NCBI RefSeq assembly: GCF_002014975.1
Contig: NZ_MUXV01000018.1
Coordinates: forward strand, 1-24,482
Length of the DNA: 24,482 nucleotides
Direction of reading: 5' to 3'
Source of the DNA: Moraxella bovis
GTDB lineage: Bacteria; Pseudomonadota; Gammaproteobacteria; Pseudomonadales; Moraxellaceae
The position numbers and the translations under genes were made by a program. The notes below the pieces were generated by a model. The model was given only the letters and a program-made list of their open reading frames with translations. It was not told the DNA's origin and made no database searches. Shown one piece after another: positions 14,959 through 23,201 of the stretch. How positions within the stretch are numbered: position 1 is the first letter of the stretch; the number at the start of each line of letters is the position of its first letter.

Positions 14959-16425
14959 CTATGCCAAAATACTATCACGAACCCAATCATTATTTGAATT
15001 GGGTTTGGCGTTATTAATGGCTTCTATGGCTTCTGTTAGAAAATGCCCAGAGCCACACGCATAGTCAATCACTTTTGGGTATTTATCATCACTTTTGTTA
15101 ATGATATTTTGTAGTGGTAAGCTATCCCAAATAAAACGAGTGATTGGACTTGGGGTAAAAAACTGTCCTTCGTTTTGCTTAAAACCTTTATTTAATAATT
15201 GTTCAAATAAATCGCCCAAAAATTGATGTTTTGATAGATAAACAATGCGGTATTTCTCAAAAAGCTGTACCATTTCTACCAATATTTTGCCGTTTTGTAA
15301 AAATAGAGCTTCGTTATGTACGTCTTTAAAAGAAAAATCGTTATTGGTATAAAACTTTAATTTGCGAATGGTGTGTTTTAATTCATCAATGGCGTGAATT
15401 CTATCGCCACCTTGATAGCGTGAAAAAATGTCTTGGGCATATTCATTGGGAATATAAAAGATTTCTTCTTTCATAAACCTATCCATGCCTTCCGTATAAA
15501 GTCGTTGCAATCTGTCTTGTAGGGTTTCAAACGTGTCTTGACCAACTTTATATTGAAATTCTACTTCGCTGTTTTCGTCTTTTTGAATTTCATCAACCAA
15601 TTTACAAATAAATAAAGCAATTAAGCGATTAAAGGCATTTTCTTTATCGGATACAGCATTATGACGTAATATTTCTTCAAATTGATTGATGATTTTGTCA
15701 TCGGGATTAAAATCTTGCAAATCTTTTTTGCGAAGTGGTTTAATGCCAATATGATAAGCGTTGGTTTCATCGCCAAAAAATAGTTCTTGGTGTAATTGTC
15801 CAAGATAGGTTTCTTGCCAAATCTCGTGCAATTTTTGTTTGTTATGGGCATTGTTATAAAGTCCAATGCTTTCATCTGTTTGGAAAAGAAGTTTTAGGTT
15901 TTCGTCATCGCTACATTTGATGATGTCATTTTTATAAATCAATTCATCATCAATAATATCAGATGCGTATAAACCAAGCCATTTTACAGAGCGGTCTTGT
16001 TGCCAATAACTAAATAATTGACCGCCGTCATCTTTGAGTATTTTTAGGGCTTTATTGTATTCTGTGCCATAAGTTTTGCATTCAATAATCATCAATAAGT
16101 CATCATTATGATAAACGCAAATATCAGCCCGTCCGCTTTTTTGGCTATGACCTAATGACCAGCGTTTTTCTAATTCTATATCACAGGCTTGATAACCTTT
16201 TTCTAATAAGCGATGAACACATTCAAAAACCACGAAATTCTCATTACTGCTAAAATTACACGTTTGTTTTTCATTGATTTTTAAGTTTTTGGGATAAATC
16301 AATGTTTTGTTGTCAAAATCCACTTGTAAAAGAGTGGTTTCGTTAAATGTTTTTGTCCAAATATTTCCATGCTGGTTAAAGTTTAAAAGAACAAGTAGGT
16401 CTGGCAGGGTTTGTGCGGTAATCAT
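14959..16425 (-). CDS. Nuclease, linker and methylase motif I fragment of the type IIG gene
   Basis: 488 codons holding the true N-terminus. A PD-(D/E)xK nuclease is visible as GRADICVYHNDDLLMIIECK (98-117): Asp101, Glu115, Lys117, with a GGQLFSYW element at 134-141 resembling the QxxxY motif. A long helical linker follows. Then comes the methylase: GQFFTPSPITRFI (motif X) and VIDYACGSGHFL (motif I, DYACGSG at 454-460, the S-adenosylmethionine site). The frame ends NNDWVRDSILA at a premature stop; adding one T gives DSIFGIEKDYRLA, the normal continuation. As it stands this fragment has a nuclease but no complete methylase. It diverges from smc with a 127-nt gap. Confidence 0.75.
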   Translation of the reverse strand: MITAQTLPDLLVLLNFNQHGNIWTKTFNETTLLQVDFDNKTLIYPKNLKINEKQTCNFSSNENFVVFECVHRLLEKGYQACDIELEKRWSLGHSQKSGRADICVYHNDDLLMIIECKTYGTEYNKALKILKDDGGQLFSYWQQDRSVKWLGLYASDIIDDELIYKNDIIKCSDDENLKLLFQTDESIGLYNNAHNKQKLHEIWQETYLGQLHQELFFGDETNAYHIGIKPLRKKDLQDFNPDDKIINQFEEILRHNAVSDKENAFNRLIALFICKLVDEIQKDENSEVEFQYKVGQDTFETLQDRLQRLYTEGMDRFMKEEIFYIPNEYAQDIFSRYQGGDRIHAIDELKHTIRKLKFYTNNDFSFKDVHNEALFLQNGKILVEMVQLFEKYRIVYLSKHQFLGDLFEQLLNKGFKQNEGQFFTPSPITRFIWDSLPLQNIINKSDDKYPKVIDYACGSGHFLTEAIEAINNAKPNSNNDWVRDSILA

Positions 16426-16552
16426 GTCAGTGTCAAAAGTTTAAAAATGGCTATTTTACAATAAAAATAGGGCAAATGGTATGGATTTTGGTTTAATAAA
16501 AAGGTACTTTTTGCTAAAATACACCCCTTTTCCATACCCAATCCCAATCATC

Positions 16553-19500
16553 ATGCGTCTAAAATCCCTAAAACTATCAGGCTTTAAATCCTTTGCCAAT
16601 CCCACGACTTTTACCTTTAAGCACGACATTACCGCCATTGTTGGGCCAAACGGCTGTGGCAAGTCCAACGTGATTGATGCCATACGCTGGGTGCTGGGCG
16701 AGACGAGTGCCAAACAGCTTCGTGGCGGGGCGATGAGCGATGTCATCTTTGCAGGGGTAGAAGGGCGAGCGGGTAAATCTCTGGCGAGCGTGGAGCTGAC
16801 CTTTGAGCATACCCAAGATGAGAGTACAGGCATTCGCCATGCTCTAAACCTATACCATGAGCTGACCCTACGCCGTCAAGTGACCAAAGAGGGCAAGTCT
16901 GATTATTACATCAATGGGCAAAAGGTACGTCGCCGTGATGTGGTGGACGTGTTTTTGGGGACGGGGCTTGGGGCGAGAAGTTATGCGGTGATTGAGCAGG
17001 GCATGATAGGGCGGATTGTTGATTCTAGCCCCATGCAACTGCGTGAGTTCATCGAAGAGGCGGCGGGTGTGTCACGCTATCAGGCACGCCGAGCCGAGAC
17101 CGAAAAACAGTTAAATGAAACCAAGGATAATCTGGCACGACTTAATGACTTGCAAGGCGAACTTAAAAAACAGCACAAAACACTTATCCGTCAAGCCGAG
17201 TCCGCCAAAAAATACCAAGCCCTAAATGATGAGTTGTTTGAGCTGAACAAAAACGACTTATTAAAACGCATTTTTGAGGCGTGGCAATACCTAGAAACTA
17301 AAAAACAAGACAAAGACAAATCCGCCCAAATCCTGCACGAGCTAGAACAAGCGGTGGGTAAAGCCAAAAAAGAGCTGGACGTCTATTCAGCCAAACTTGC
17401 CGAAGCAAACTGGCTCAAAGATGACGCACGGGACAACTACCATAACGCCCGCATGAAAGAGCAGACGGCAGAGCATAACTATTATAGCCTAAACCAAGAG
17501 ATTGCCAGTTGTGAAGACAAAATCGCCCGCCTAACCGAGCTCAAAGCCCAGTCAGAGGCGAGCATTGTGGAGAACCAACAAAGCATTGATGAGATTGACA
17601 AGGAGCTTGGGCAAATCAGCCCTGATGTAACCGAGGGGGCGTTAAAACTGACCGCCTTACAAGATGAGCTGACCCAAGCCCAAGGGGCGTTTAACACTGC
17701 CAAACAGCAAGTGAGCAAGCTTACCCAAAAAAAGAACGACCTAGAAAACACGCACAAACTGGCGACATCGCAAAAAAACCGCCTACTCACAAGCCACGAG
17801 CGAGTCACCAAAAAATACCAAGAACTCATCAATAAGCACGAGAACAAAGAGCAAAACCACGACAAAGAGCAGGATGAGATAAAGTCGCTGACGAGCCACA
17901 TCGTCACGCTAAATCTTGCCATAGATAAGCTGTCCGATGACGACGGCAGGCAGGTGTTTGATGAAAAAAGTCGGCAGGTCAAAGCATTGCAAGATGAGCT
18001 GTCTGCACTAGAAAAACGCCATGCGTCCATGATGGGCGAGTATGACACCCTACACAAACTGGTGCATAAGCCCAAACATGCCCCGTCCGCCGATGATGAC
18101 GGCACGGATGATGATACAGACAACAGTGGGACTGACACCAAAAGCTGTGTGGATGGTATCGCTCTGCCCCAACTAGACTCATTAAAAGACAGCATTAAGC
18201 TAACCTGTGATGGCGAAAAATATGCCGATGTTCTGGATAAATTTTTGGGCTTTTGGCTGGATGCTCGGGTGCTAGATGGTAAGCGTGATTTTTCTTTGTT
18301 GCCACTCATCAATCATCTGCCCACAGCCATGGACGGTGGTAAGCACAGCCATGATGATAAAAAGGATAAGAAAAAAGACGGCAAAAAAGCCAAGCACAAA
18401 GGCGAGACTTCGGGGCTGTCTGCCCATGAACGCTTGCCGAGCATGGTGCTTTATACCGCACCTAATTTTAGGCAAAGTAGTGATAAACTCATTCCGCTCA
18501 CTGCCTTGATAAAATCGCCCACGCTGGCACTGTGGCAGGGCGTGTATCTGCTGGATGTCGATACCCAAACGCTTGATGAAAAGGGGTTTGATAAACTGGT
18601 CACGGCATGGGCGGATGAGCTTGCCCAAGGCGTGCTGATTTTGACAAAGACAGGATGGATTATTGGCTCTTTTGGGGTCGTGCATCTCTCTGCTTTGGGG
18701 CAGGGCGGACAGGGGCAGGGCGTGCTTAGCGAGCGAGCCGAACACGCCAAACGCTTAGATGAGCTAGAAGAGAAACTGGGACAGATAGAGAGTGAGTTAG
18801 ATGATAAACAGCGGTCGTTAAAGGCGATGATGAGCGAGCTGGATGTCCTAAGAGTGGCACAAGAAGAACGCCATGCCAAGCACAGCGAGCTGACCCACAG
18901 CCTACACGAGAGCAAGGCAAAACTGGTCAAACTAGAACATCAGATAAGTCAAGATAAGCTGATATGGGAGAATTTTAACAGCCAAAAGATAAGCCTTAGC
19001 GATGAACTCTCCGAGCTAGATGGCGAGCTTAGGCTCATGGATGATGAGATTGGGCGTAGCATGACGGCACTAGATGAGCATTTGCCCGTATTGCAGGTCA
19101 CCCAAAACACCCTAAATGTGCTGTCGGTAAGCGTGGATGAGCTGTCAGGCAAGCTCAAGCAGATGACCCAAGACAGACAGGAGCTGACACTCAAACAGAC
19201 CACACTCACCCAAAACAAAGCCCACGCCACAAGGCTATTAGAGTTATCGCATGAGAACGTAGCAAAGGCGGATGCTGAGACCAAGGAGCTTATCGCTCAG
19301 AGCGTGGCGATGAGTGAGCGACTGCCTGTGTTAGAAGATGCCTTTAAGCAGGCAAAAGCTGAGACCGCCGAGCTAAAAGTGCAAAGCGAAGAGCATGAAG
19401 CGGTGGCAAAAACGCTGGTCATCATGCAGGGCAGGCTACAAGAGAATCTGACCGATGCCCATGCTAAGTTCGCTGCTGCACAGGCGAGCATTGCCAATGC

Positions 19501-20311
19501 TCATGCTGATGTGGCGGTGGGGGAGAGCCGTTTGGCGGATTTGGGCGAGCAGATGCTTGGCATGAATGAGCAGTTTAACCTGCCGTCCACGTTGGCGGAT
19601 TTTCGAGCGAGTACGCCTGTATTTGCCGATAACAGCTCTCGCATTGAGCAGATTAAGGCGGACATTGAGAAGCTAGGGGCGGTCAATCTGGCGGCGGCGG
19701 CGGAGCTTGCCGAGTTAGAAGAGCGAGTCTCGCCCCTAGATGAGCAGGTGGCAGACATCACAGACAGCATGAAAAAACTCCAAGACGCCATTCGTGCCAT
19801 TGATGACAAGACCAAACAGCTGTTTTTGGGCATGTTAAAAGCGGTCAATGATGAGATGAATGCGTTGTTTGCCAAAGTGTTTGGCGGTGGGCAGGCAAGC
19901 CTAACACTCATCGATGATGAGAGCTTGCCCAAGGCGGACAAATGGCGAGCAGGACTCGTGCTAATGGCACAGCCCAAAGGCAAAAAAAACTCACGCCTTG
20001 CCGTGCTGTCAGGGGGCGAGAAAACACTGACCGCCCTAAGTCTGATTTTTGCGATTTTCAAACAGCACCCTGCTCCGTTTTGTGTGCTTGATGAAGTCGA
20101 TGCCCCTTTAGATGATGCGAACGTGGGGCGGTTTACGAGTCTGATTCATGAGTTGTCAGACAGCGTGCAGTTTGTCTTTATCAGTCATAACAAGCTTGCC
20201 ATGCAAGCGGCACATGAGTTAAAGGGCATTACCATGCCTACGGCGGGTATTTCTAGTTTGGTAACGGTCAATTTAGAAGAAGCGGAGAAATATCTAGAAC
20301 CCCGTGAATGA
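16553..20311 (+). CDS. smc: Chromosome partition protein SMC
   Basis: An ATPase that forms a dimeric ring to condense and segregate the chromosome with ScpA/ScpB (neither is in view). 1,252 residues, longer than the usual 1,150-1,190. The N-terminal head carries Walker A GPNGCGKS (31-38). Long coiled coils flank a central hinge. The C-terminal head carries the signature LSGGEKTL (1152-1159) and Walker B with Asp1180 and Glu1181 (LDEVDAPLDD). The extra length is explained at least in part by two low-complexity stretches around the hinge: Asp/Thr-rich at about 514-528 and Lys/Asp/His-rich at about 597-617. The start at 16553 (MRLKSLKLSGFKSF) is set by family match; the frame is open 24 codons further upstream. 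TAAAAT at 16515-16520 may be its -10. Confidence 0.95.
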   Translation: MRLKSLKLSGFKSFANPTTFTFKHDITAIVGPNGCGKSNVIDAIRWVLGETSAKQLRGGAMSDVIFAGVEGRAGKSLASVELTFEHTQDESTGIRHALNLYHELTLRRQVTKEGKSDYYINGQKVRRRDVVDVFLGTGLGARSYAVIEQGMIGRIVDSSPMQLREFIEEAAGVSRYQARRAETEKQLNETKDNLARLNDLQGELKKQHKTLIRQAESAKKYQALNDELFELNKNDLLKRIFEAWQYLETKKQDKDKSAQILHELEQAVGKAKKELDVYSAKLAEANWLKDDARDNYHNARMKEQTAEHNYYSLNQEIASCEDKIARLTELKAQSEASIVENQQSIDEIDKELGQISPDVTEGALKLTALQDELTQAQGAFNTAKQQVSKLTQKKNDLENTHKLATSQKNRLLTSHERVTKKYQELINKHENKEQNHDKEQDEIKSLTSHIVTLNLAIDKLSDDDGRQVFDEKSRQVKALQDELSALEKRHASMMGEYDTLHKLVHKPKHAPSADDDGTDDDTDNSGTDTKSCVDGIALPQLDSLKDSIKLTCDGEKYADVLDKFLGFWLDARVLDGKRDFSLLPLINHLPTAMDGGKHSHDDKKDKKKDGKKAKHKGETSGLSAHERLPSMVLYTAPNFRQSSDKLIPLTALIKSPTLALWQGVYLLDVDTQTLDEKGFDKLVTAWADELAQGVLILTKTGWIIGSFGVVHLSALGQGGQGQGVLSERAEHAKRLDELEEKLGQIESELDDKQRSLKAMMSELDVLRVAQEERHAKHSELTHSLHESKAKLVKLEHQISQDKLIWENFNSQKISLSDELSELDGELRLMDDEIGRSMTALDEHLPVLQVTQNTLNVLSVSVDELSGKLKQMTQDRQELTLKQTTLTQNKAHATRLLELSHENVAKADAETKELIAQSVAMSERLPVLEDAFKQAKAETAELKVQSEEHEAVAKTLVIMQGRLQENLTDAHAKFAAAQASIANAHADVAVGESRLADLGEQMLGMNEQFNLPSTLADFRASTPVFADNSSRIEQIKADIEKLGAVNLAAAAELAELEERVSPLDEQVADITDSMKKLQDAIRAIDDKTKQLFLGMLKAVNDEMNALFAKVFGGGQASLTLIDDESLPKADKWRAGLVLMAQPKGKKNSRLAVLSGGEKTLTALSLIFAIFKQHPAPFCVLDEVDAPLDDANVGRFTSLIHELSDSVQFVFISHNKLAMQAAHELKGITMPTAGISSLVTVNLEEAEKYLEPRE

Positions 20312-20671
20312 TAAAAGAGTGTTTGGATGAGTGCGGGGGTGCTTGTTATTTCGGTGTGTATTTTGGGGATTTTTAAAATAAAAATGGTTGGCATTGTTTG
20401 TCCGTGTTTTTTATTTTCATGGTTGATTATTTATAGCCAAGAAACTTTAAAATTACTACAAATTCAATGATGTAGCGGCGTGCTGAGTACGACTTGTAAA
20501 AATAATGCCCTATAAACGTATTCAAAGCCAGTCCCCACAAAACTGTGGTAAATATCAGGTGTGTTGGGTGTGCCATTAAAAATATCCGCCAAATTTACAA
20601 CTTTTATACAACCGCTAAATGAGTTGCAAAATTAGTTTGATAAGCTAACCCATCTTTTTACCGCCCAAATC
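20312..20671. other. Intergenic DNA between smc and slt
   Basis: Apart from the small frame listed at 20327-20470, no gene is seen. A 5-bp hairpin CCACA / TGTGG lies near 20556-20569. I see no convincing -35/-10 pair for slt and no intrinsic terminator for smc. Confidence 0.3.
20327..20470 (+). CDS. Possible 47-residue membrane peptide, unrecognised
   Basis: An ATG frame starting 16 nt after the smc stop codon. The product begins MSAGVLVISVCILGIFKIK and has two hydrophobic stretches (about 4-17 and 21-37). A purine-rich but unconvincing ribosome site precedes it. In many relatives smc is followed by zipA, which starts with one membrane segment, so this could be a remnant, but there is no ZipA-like sequence to support that. 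It may be chance. Confidence 0.2.
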   Translation: MSAGVLVISVCILGIFKIKMVGIVCPCFLFSWLIIYSQETLKLLQIQ

Positions 20672-22711
20672 ATGGAACCCATCATGCACACCAAACACCG
20701 CTCATCTGGACGCTTTTTATCTTTATCTACCCTTGCCCTATCTGTCATGGGCGTATCGCTTGTGGCATGTGCCAATGCCAAAGATTATAGCCAAGACGGC
20801 AGTGTCTATCAGTTCATGGAAGCCGAACGCCAAAAGTCCAACACCAACGCCATGTATCAGTATGAGCAGAGCATGCAAGGCTCGCTGTTTGCCATGTACC
20901 CGACCTATTGGCGACTTAACAACGACATCACCTATCATCACCCTAGCACCATTAACAGCTTTGTTCAGCAGTACCCCAACCACGTCATCAGTGAAAAACT
21001 CGTGGCAGACTATGCCGAAGAAAAGGCACGCCAAGGTGACTATCACAGCGTGCGTGCGGTCATTCCTAATATCCGCAATGCCGATGCGTCTGAAGCATGT
21101 GCCATTGCCCTAGGTCATAACGGAGCAAATGATGCCCGTGCCTTAGAGCAAAAAGAGAATGTCTGGCTAAACACCCAAATCAAGCAGTCTTTGTGCGACA
21201 AGCTCGCCCTAGAAATGGGCAATAACCGCCACATCAGTCGCACCGACCGCCACGAACAGCTGATTCGCATGATGAGAATCGACGCCCGTCAGCTGTCATC
21301 ACGCAACCCACCCCTTGATAAGAGTGCGGACATCATCAGCCTTGCCCGTCAGCTTAACCTAACCATCGACTATGGCACGCTTGCGACTATCCGCTCAAAT
21401 CCCAACGGCTTTTTTAGTCAGTTTCATGCCATGCCGTTTAGCGAGACGAACCAATACCTATATGTCTATGCCATCAGCCAACTGGCTCATCGTTCATATT
21501 GGGAGGCCAGCACTCAGCTCAATTATGATATTAATCAAGACAACGCCCGCCCTCAAAAACTGCTCTCGGACATGGCACGTCGCTATGCATGGCGGAGCAT
21601 TGCCGTTAAGCGTATGAACATGAATACCGATGACGGCTTTAATATGGAAGCCGTACATTGGTTTAGAAACAGCCTGGGCGAGCCGTTTAACTTTGAAGAA
21701 GCCGAAGACTATGCCCAAGCAGGTATCTATTTTGGGCAATGGACGGACGTGATTAACGCCATCGGGGCGATGAACAAGACCAAGGCAGGCGAGAATGTTT
21801 GGCAGTATTGGTTGGCTCGTGCTTATGAGCAGACGGGCAAGGGCGGACAAGCTCGTCAGATTTACCAAAATCTCACCAAAAACTTAGATTATTATGGTCT
21901 GCTTGCCCGTGATAGGCTAAACATGCCCCTAACTGCCAATGACATCGGCGGTATCGGCATGCCAAACATCAGTGCCAGAGATACCGCTCGTATCATGCAA
22001 AACCCTGATTTTGCTCGTGCCTTTAAACTCATGGAGAGTGGGGCGAGTATGGAGTATATTCAGCGTGAGTGGAACTGGGCGGTGCGTACCACCACAAACG
22101 CAGGCGACCATCAGCTCGTGCTTGCCGCTGCCAAAAAAGCCCACGACATGGGGATTTATAGCCGTAGCATTCACGCCATGGAAAATTCACCCCTAAGAGC
22201 ATCAGCGATTAGCCACCCCATGCCTTATCAGCACAGTTTTATGACTCATGCAGGCAGTGCAGGCATTGATCCTGCGTGGGCGTATGGCATCACTCGCCAA
22301 GAGAGCCGTTTTGCTGCCAATGCTCGCTCGGGTGTGGGGGCAGGTGGGCTGATGCAAATCATGCCAAACACCGCCAAGATGATTGCCGGCAAAATCGGCG
22401 GTAGTGGTAATTCAAGCGACCCTGACACCAACATCCGCTATGGCACATGGTATCTGTCGGATAAGACCCGTGATTTTAACGGACAAATCGCCCCTGCCAC
22501 CGCCGCCTACAATGCTGGCACAACCCCTGCTCGCAAATGGCTACCCAAGCATGGTACCATCAGTGCTGACCAATATGTCGAAGCCATCCCGTATTCAGAG
22601 ACTCGTGAGTATGTCAAGCACGTCATGGAAAATGCCACCATCTATGGCGTGATACTCGGCAGATACACCCCAATTAGCCAACGCATGGGAACAGTATCGC
22701 CGTCTTGGTAA
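20672..22711 (+). CDS. slt: Soluble lytic murein transglycosylase (Slt70 type)
   Basis: Cleaves peptidoglycan glycan strands in the periplasm, leaving 1,6-anhydro ends. 679 residues; E. coli Slt70 is 645 with its signal. A signal peptide (SLSTLALSVMGVSLVACANA) is followed by the long alpha-superhelical U-domain and a C-terminal lysozyme-like domain. In the latter AYGITRQESRF supplies the catalytic Glu544, then GVGAGGLMQIMPNTAKMIAG, and TAAYNAGTTPARKWLP at the end: all classic family 1 transglycosylase motifs. LVAC also fits a lipobox, so the protein might be a lipoprotein and not freely soluble. The start is either 20672 or the ATG at 20684; neither has a good ribosome site. Confidence 0.93.
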   Translation: MEPIMHTKHRSSGRFLSLSTLALSVMGVSLVACANAKDYSQDGSVYQFMEAERQKSNTNAMYQYEQSMQGSLFAMYPTYWRLNNDITYHHPSTINSFVQQYPNHVISEKLVADYAEEKARQGDYHSVRAVIPNIRNADASEACAIALGHNGANDARALEQKENVWLNTQIKQSLCDKLALEMGNNRHISRTDRHEQLIRMMRIDARQLSSRNPPLDKSADIISLARQLNLTIDYGTLATIRSNPNGFFSQFHAMPFSETNQYLYVYAISQLAHRSYWEASTQLNYDINQDNARPQKLLSDMARRYAWRSIAVKRMNMNTDDGFNMEAVHWFRNSLGEPFNFEEAEDYAQAGIYFGQWTDVINAIGAMNKTKAGENVWQYWLARAYEQTGKGGQARQIYQNLTKNLDYYGLLARDRLNMPLTANDIGGIGMPNISARDTARIMQNPDFARAFKLMESGASMEYIQREWNWAVRTTTNAGDHQLVLAAAKKAHDMGIYSRSIHAMENSPLRASAISHPMPYQHSFMTHAGSAGIDPAWAYGITRQESRFAANARSGVGAGGLMQIMPNTAKMIAGKIGGSGNSSDPDTNIRYGTWYLSDKTRDFNGQIAPATAAYNAGTTPARKWLPKHGTISADQYVEAIPYSETREYVKHVMENATIYGVILGRYTPISQRMGTVSPSW

Positions 22712-22715
22712 GTCT

Positions 22716-22932
22716 AGGGCTTGCCTGTCTTTTGTATTTGCAATGAAAAATGCCTGTTTAAAAAAGCAGGGGAATCGCCCGTTTTTCAAGGAAAAAGTGA
22801 AGTTTGTGAGTCTTCTATCAAACGAGCTTTTGACTTCGAGCCACAATCCGACCACTTAACTGGGTAAATTTTAAGAGTTTTAACTTAATTTTTTAAATTA
22901 AGTGGTCGGATAGCCATTTTTCATGCAAAAAC
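22716..22932. repeat. Dispersed repeat, copy 2, interrupted by an insertion
   Basis: 22716-22788 matches 9241-9313 with four differences. The remaining part of the unit, TTTTTCA then TGCAAAAAC, reappears at 22917-22932. Between them 128 bases (22789-22916) are extra relative to copy 1, and the 7-mer TTTTTCA is present on both sides (22782-22788 and 22917-22923), as a target-site duplication would be. The repeat starts 4 nt after the slt stop codon. Confidence 0.65.
22789..22916. mobile_element. 128-bp insertion with a 14-bp inverted repeat, no transposase
   Basis: Extra sequence inside repeat copy 2. It holds a perfect 14-bp inverted repeat, ATCCGACCACTTAA (22846-22859) and its complement (22898-22911), with a 38-nt AT-rich loop. 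The outer ends of the insertion are not themselves inverted repeats, so it is not a textbook MITE. A non-autonomous element or a mobile hairpin is the simplest reading. Confidence 0.4.
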
Positions 22933-23081
22933 ATCATTCTATATACTGGTTTAGCAAAGCCTGTGAAAAGGGTTATGACTTAGCCTGCCAATACCGCTAA
23001 TCCACACAAGCCTGTCAATGTACGAGCTTTTTATGGTAAATTAACAAAAGCCGATTGGTGGTAATTTGCCCCAAAAAACCT
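22933..23081. other. Intergenic DNA upstream of the mdh promoter
   Basis: No gene or repeat recognised. Confidence 0.3.
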
Positions 23082-23111
23082 TTGCCAATACCCCAAAAAA
23101 TATGCTACACT
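23082..23111 (+). promoter_or_regulatory. Probable promoter of mdh
   Basis: TTGCCA (23082-23087), an 18-nt spacer and TACACT (23106-23111). Transcription would start at about 23118, at the foot of the leader hairpin. Confidence 0.45.
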
Positions 23112-23115
23112 AGGG

Positions 23116-23157
23116 CGATTTTGCAGTTTTTGAAATGGGTTTCAAAAGGCAAAATTG
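23116..23157 (+). promoter_or_regulatory. Long hairpin in the mdh leader
   Basis: Inner arms TTTTGAAA (23128-23135) and TTTCAAAA (23140-23147) close on a TGGG loop. Outer arms CGATTTTGC (23116-23124) and GCAAAATTG (23149-23157) add nine more pairs, one of them G-U, across a small internal bulge. It occupies the first half of the predicted leader and has no T-run after it, so it is more likely a stability or regulatory structure than a terminator. Confidence 0.45.
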
Positions 23158-23201
23158 AGCAAAATTTTTTCCATTTTCAAATTTTATTTTAAGGATAAGT
23201 C

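Larger units (their letters stand above)
12717..16425 (-). pseudogene. Type IIG-like fused restriction-methylation-specificity gene, split by four frameshifts
   Basis: Read 16425 to 12717, this is one gene of about 3.7 kb. Five frames join end to end when single bases are adjusted at 14966-14969 (one T missing on the coding strand), about 14421-14426 (one T missing), the 7-G run at 14021-14027 and the 12-G run at 13281-13292. The restored protein is about 1,235 residues: PD-(D/E)xK nuclease, helical linker, gamma-type N6-adenine methylase and two HsdS-like recognition domains. That layout belongs to type IIG enzymes; phase-variable relatives with G runs are known in Campylobacter (Cj0031), and G-run truncation of HsdS is known in Neisseria NgoAV. 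Base composition is more AT-rich than the flanking tauE and smc genes, which suggests acquisition by transfer. The component frames are listed separately. Confidence 0.8.

Noticed and set aside
17482..18312. 276-codon - strand frame inside smc
   Set aside because: A Ser/Leu-rich mirror of coiled-coil sequence; the + strand frame is smc.
22595..22855. 86-codon - strand frame between slt and mdh
   Set aside because: It is antisense to the slt end and to the dispersed repeat.
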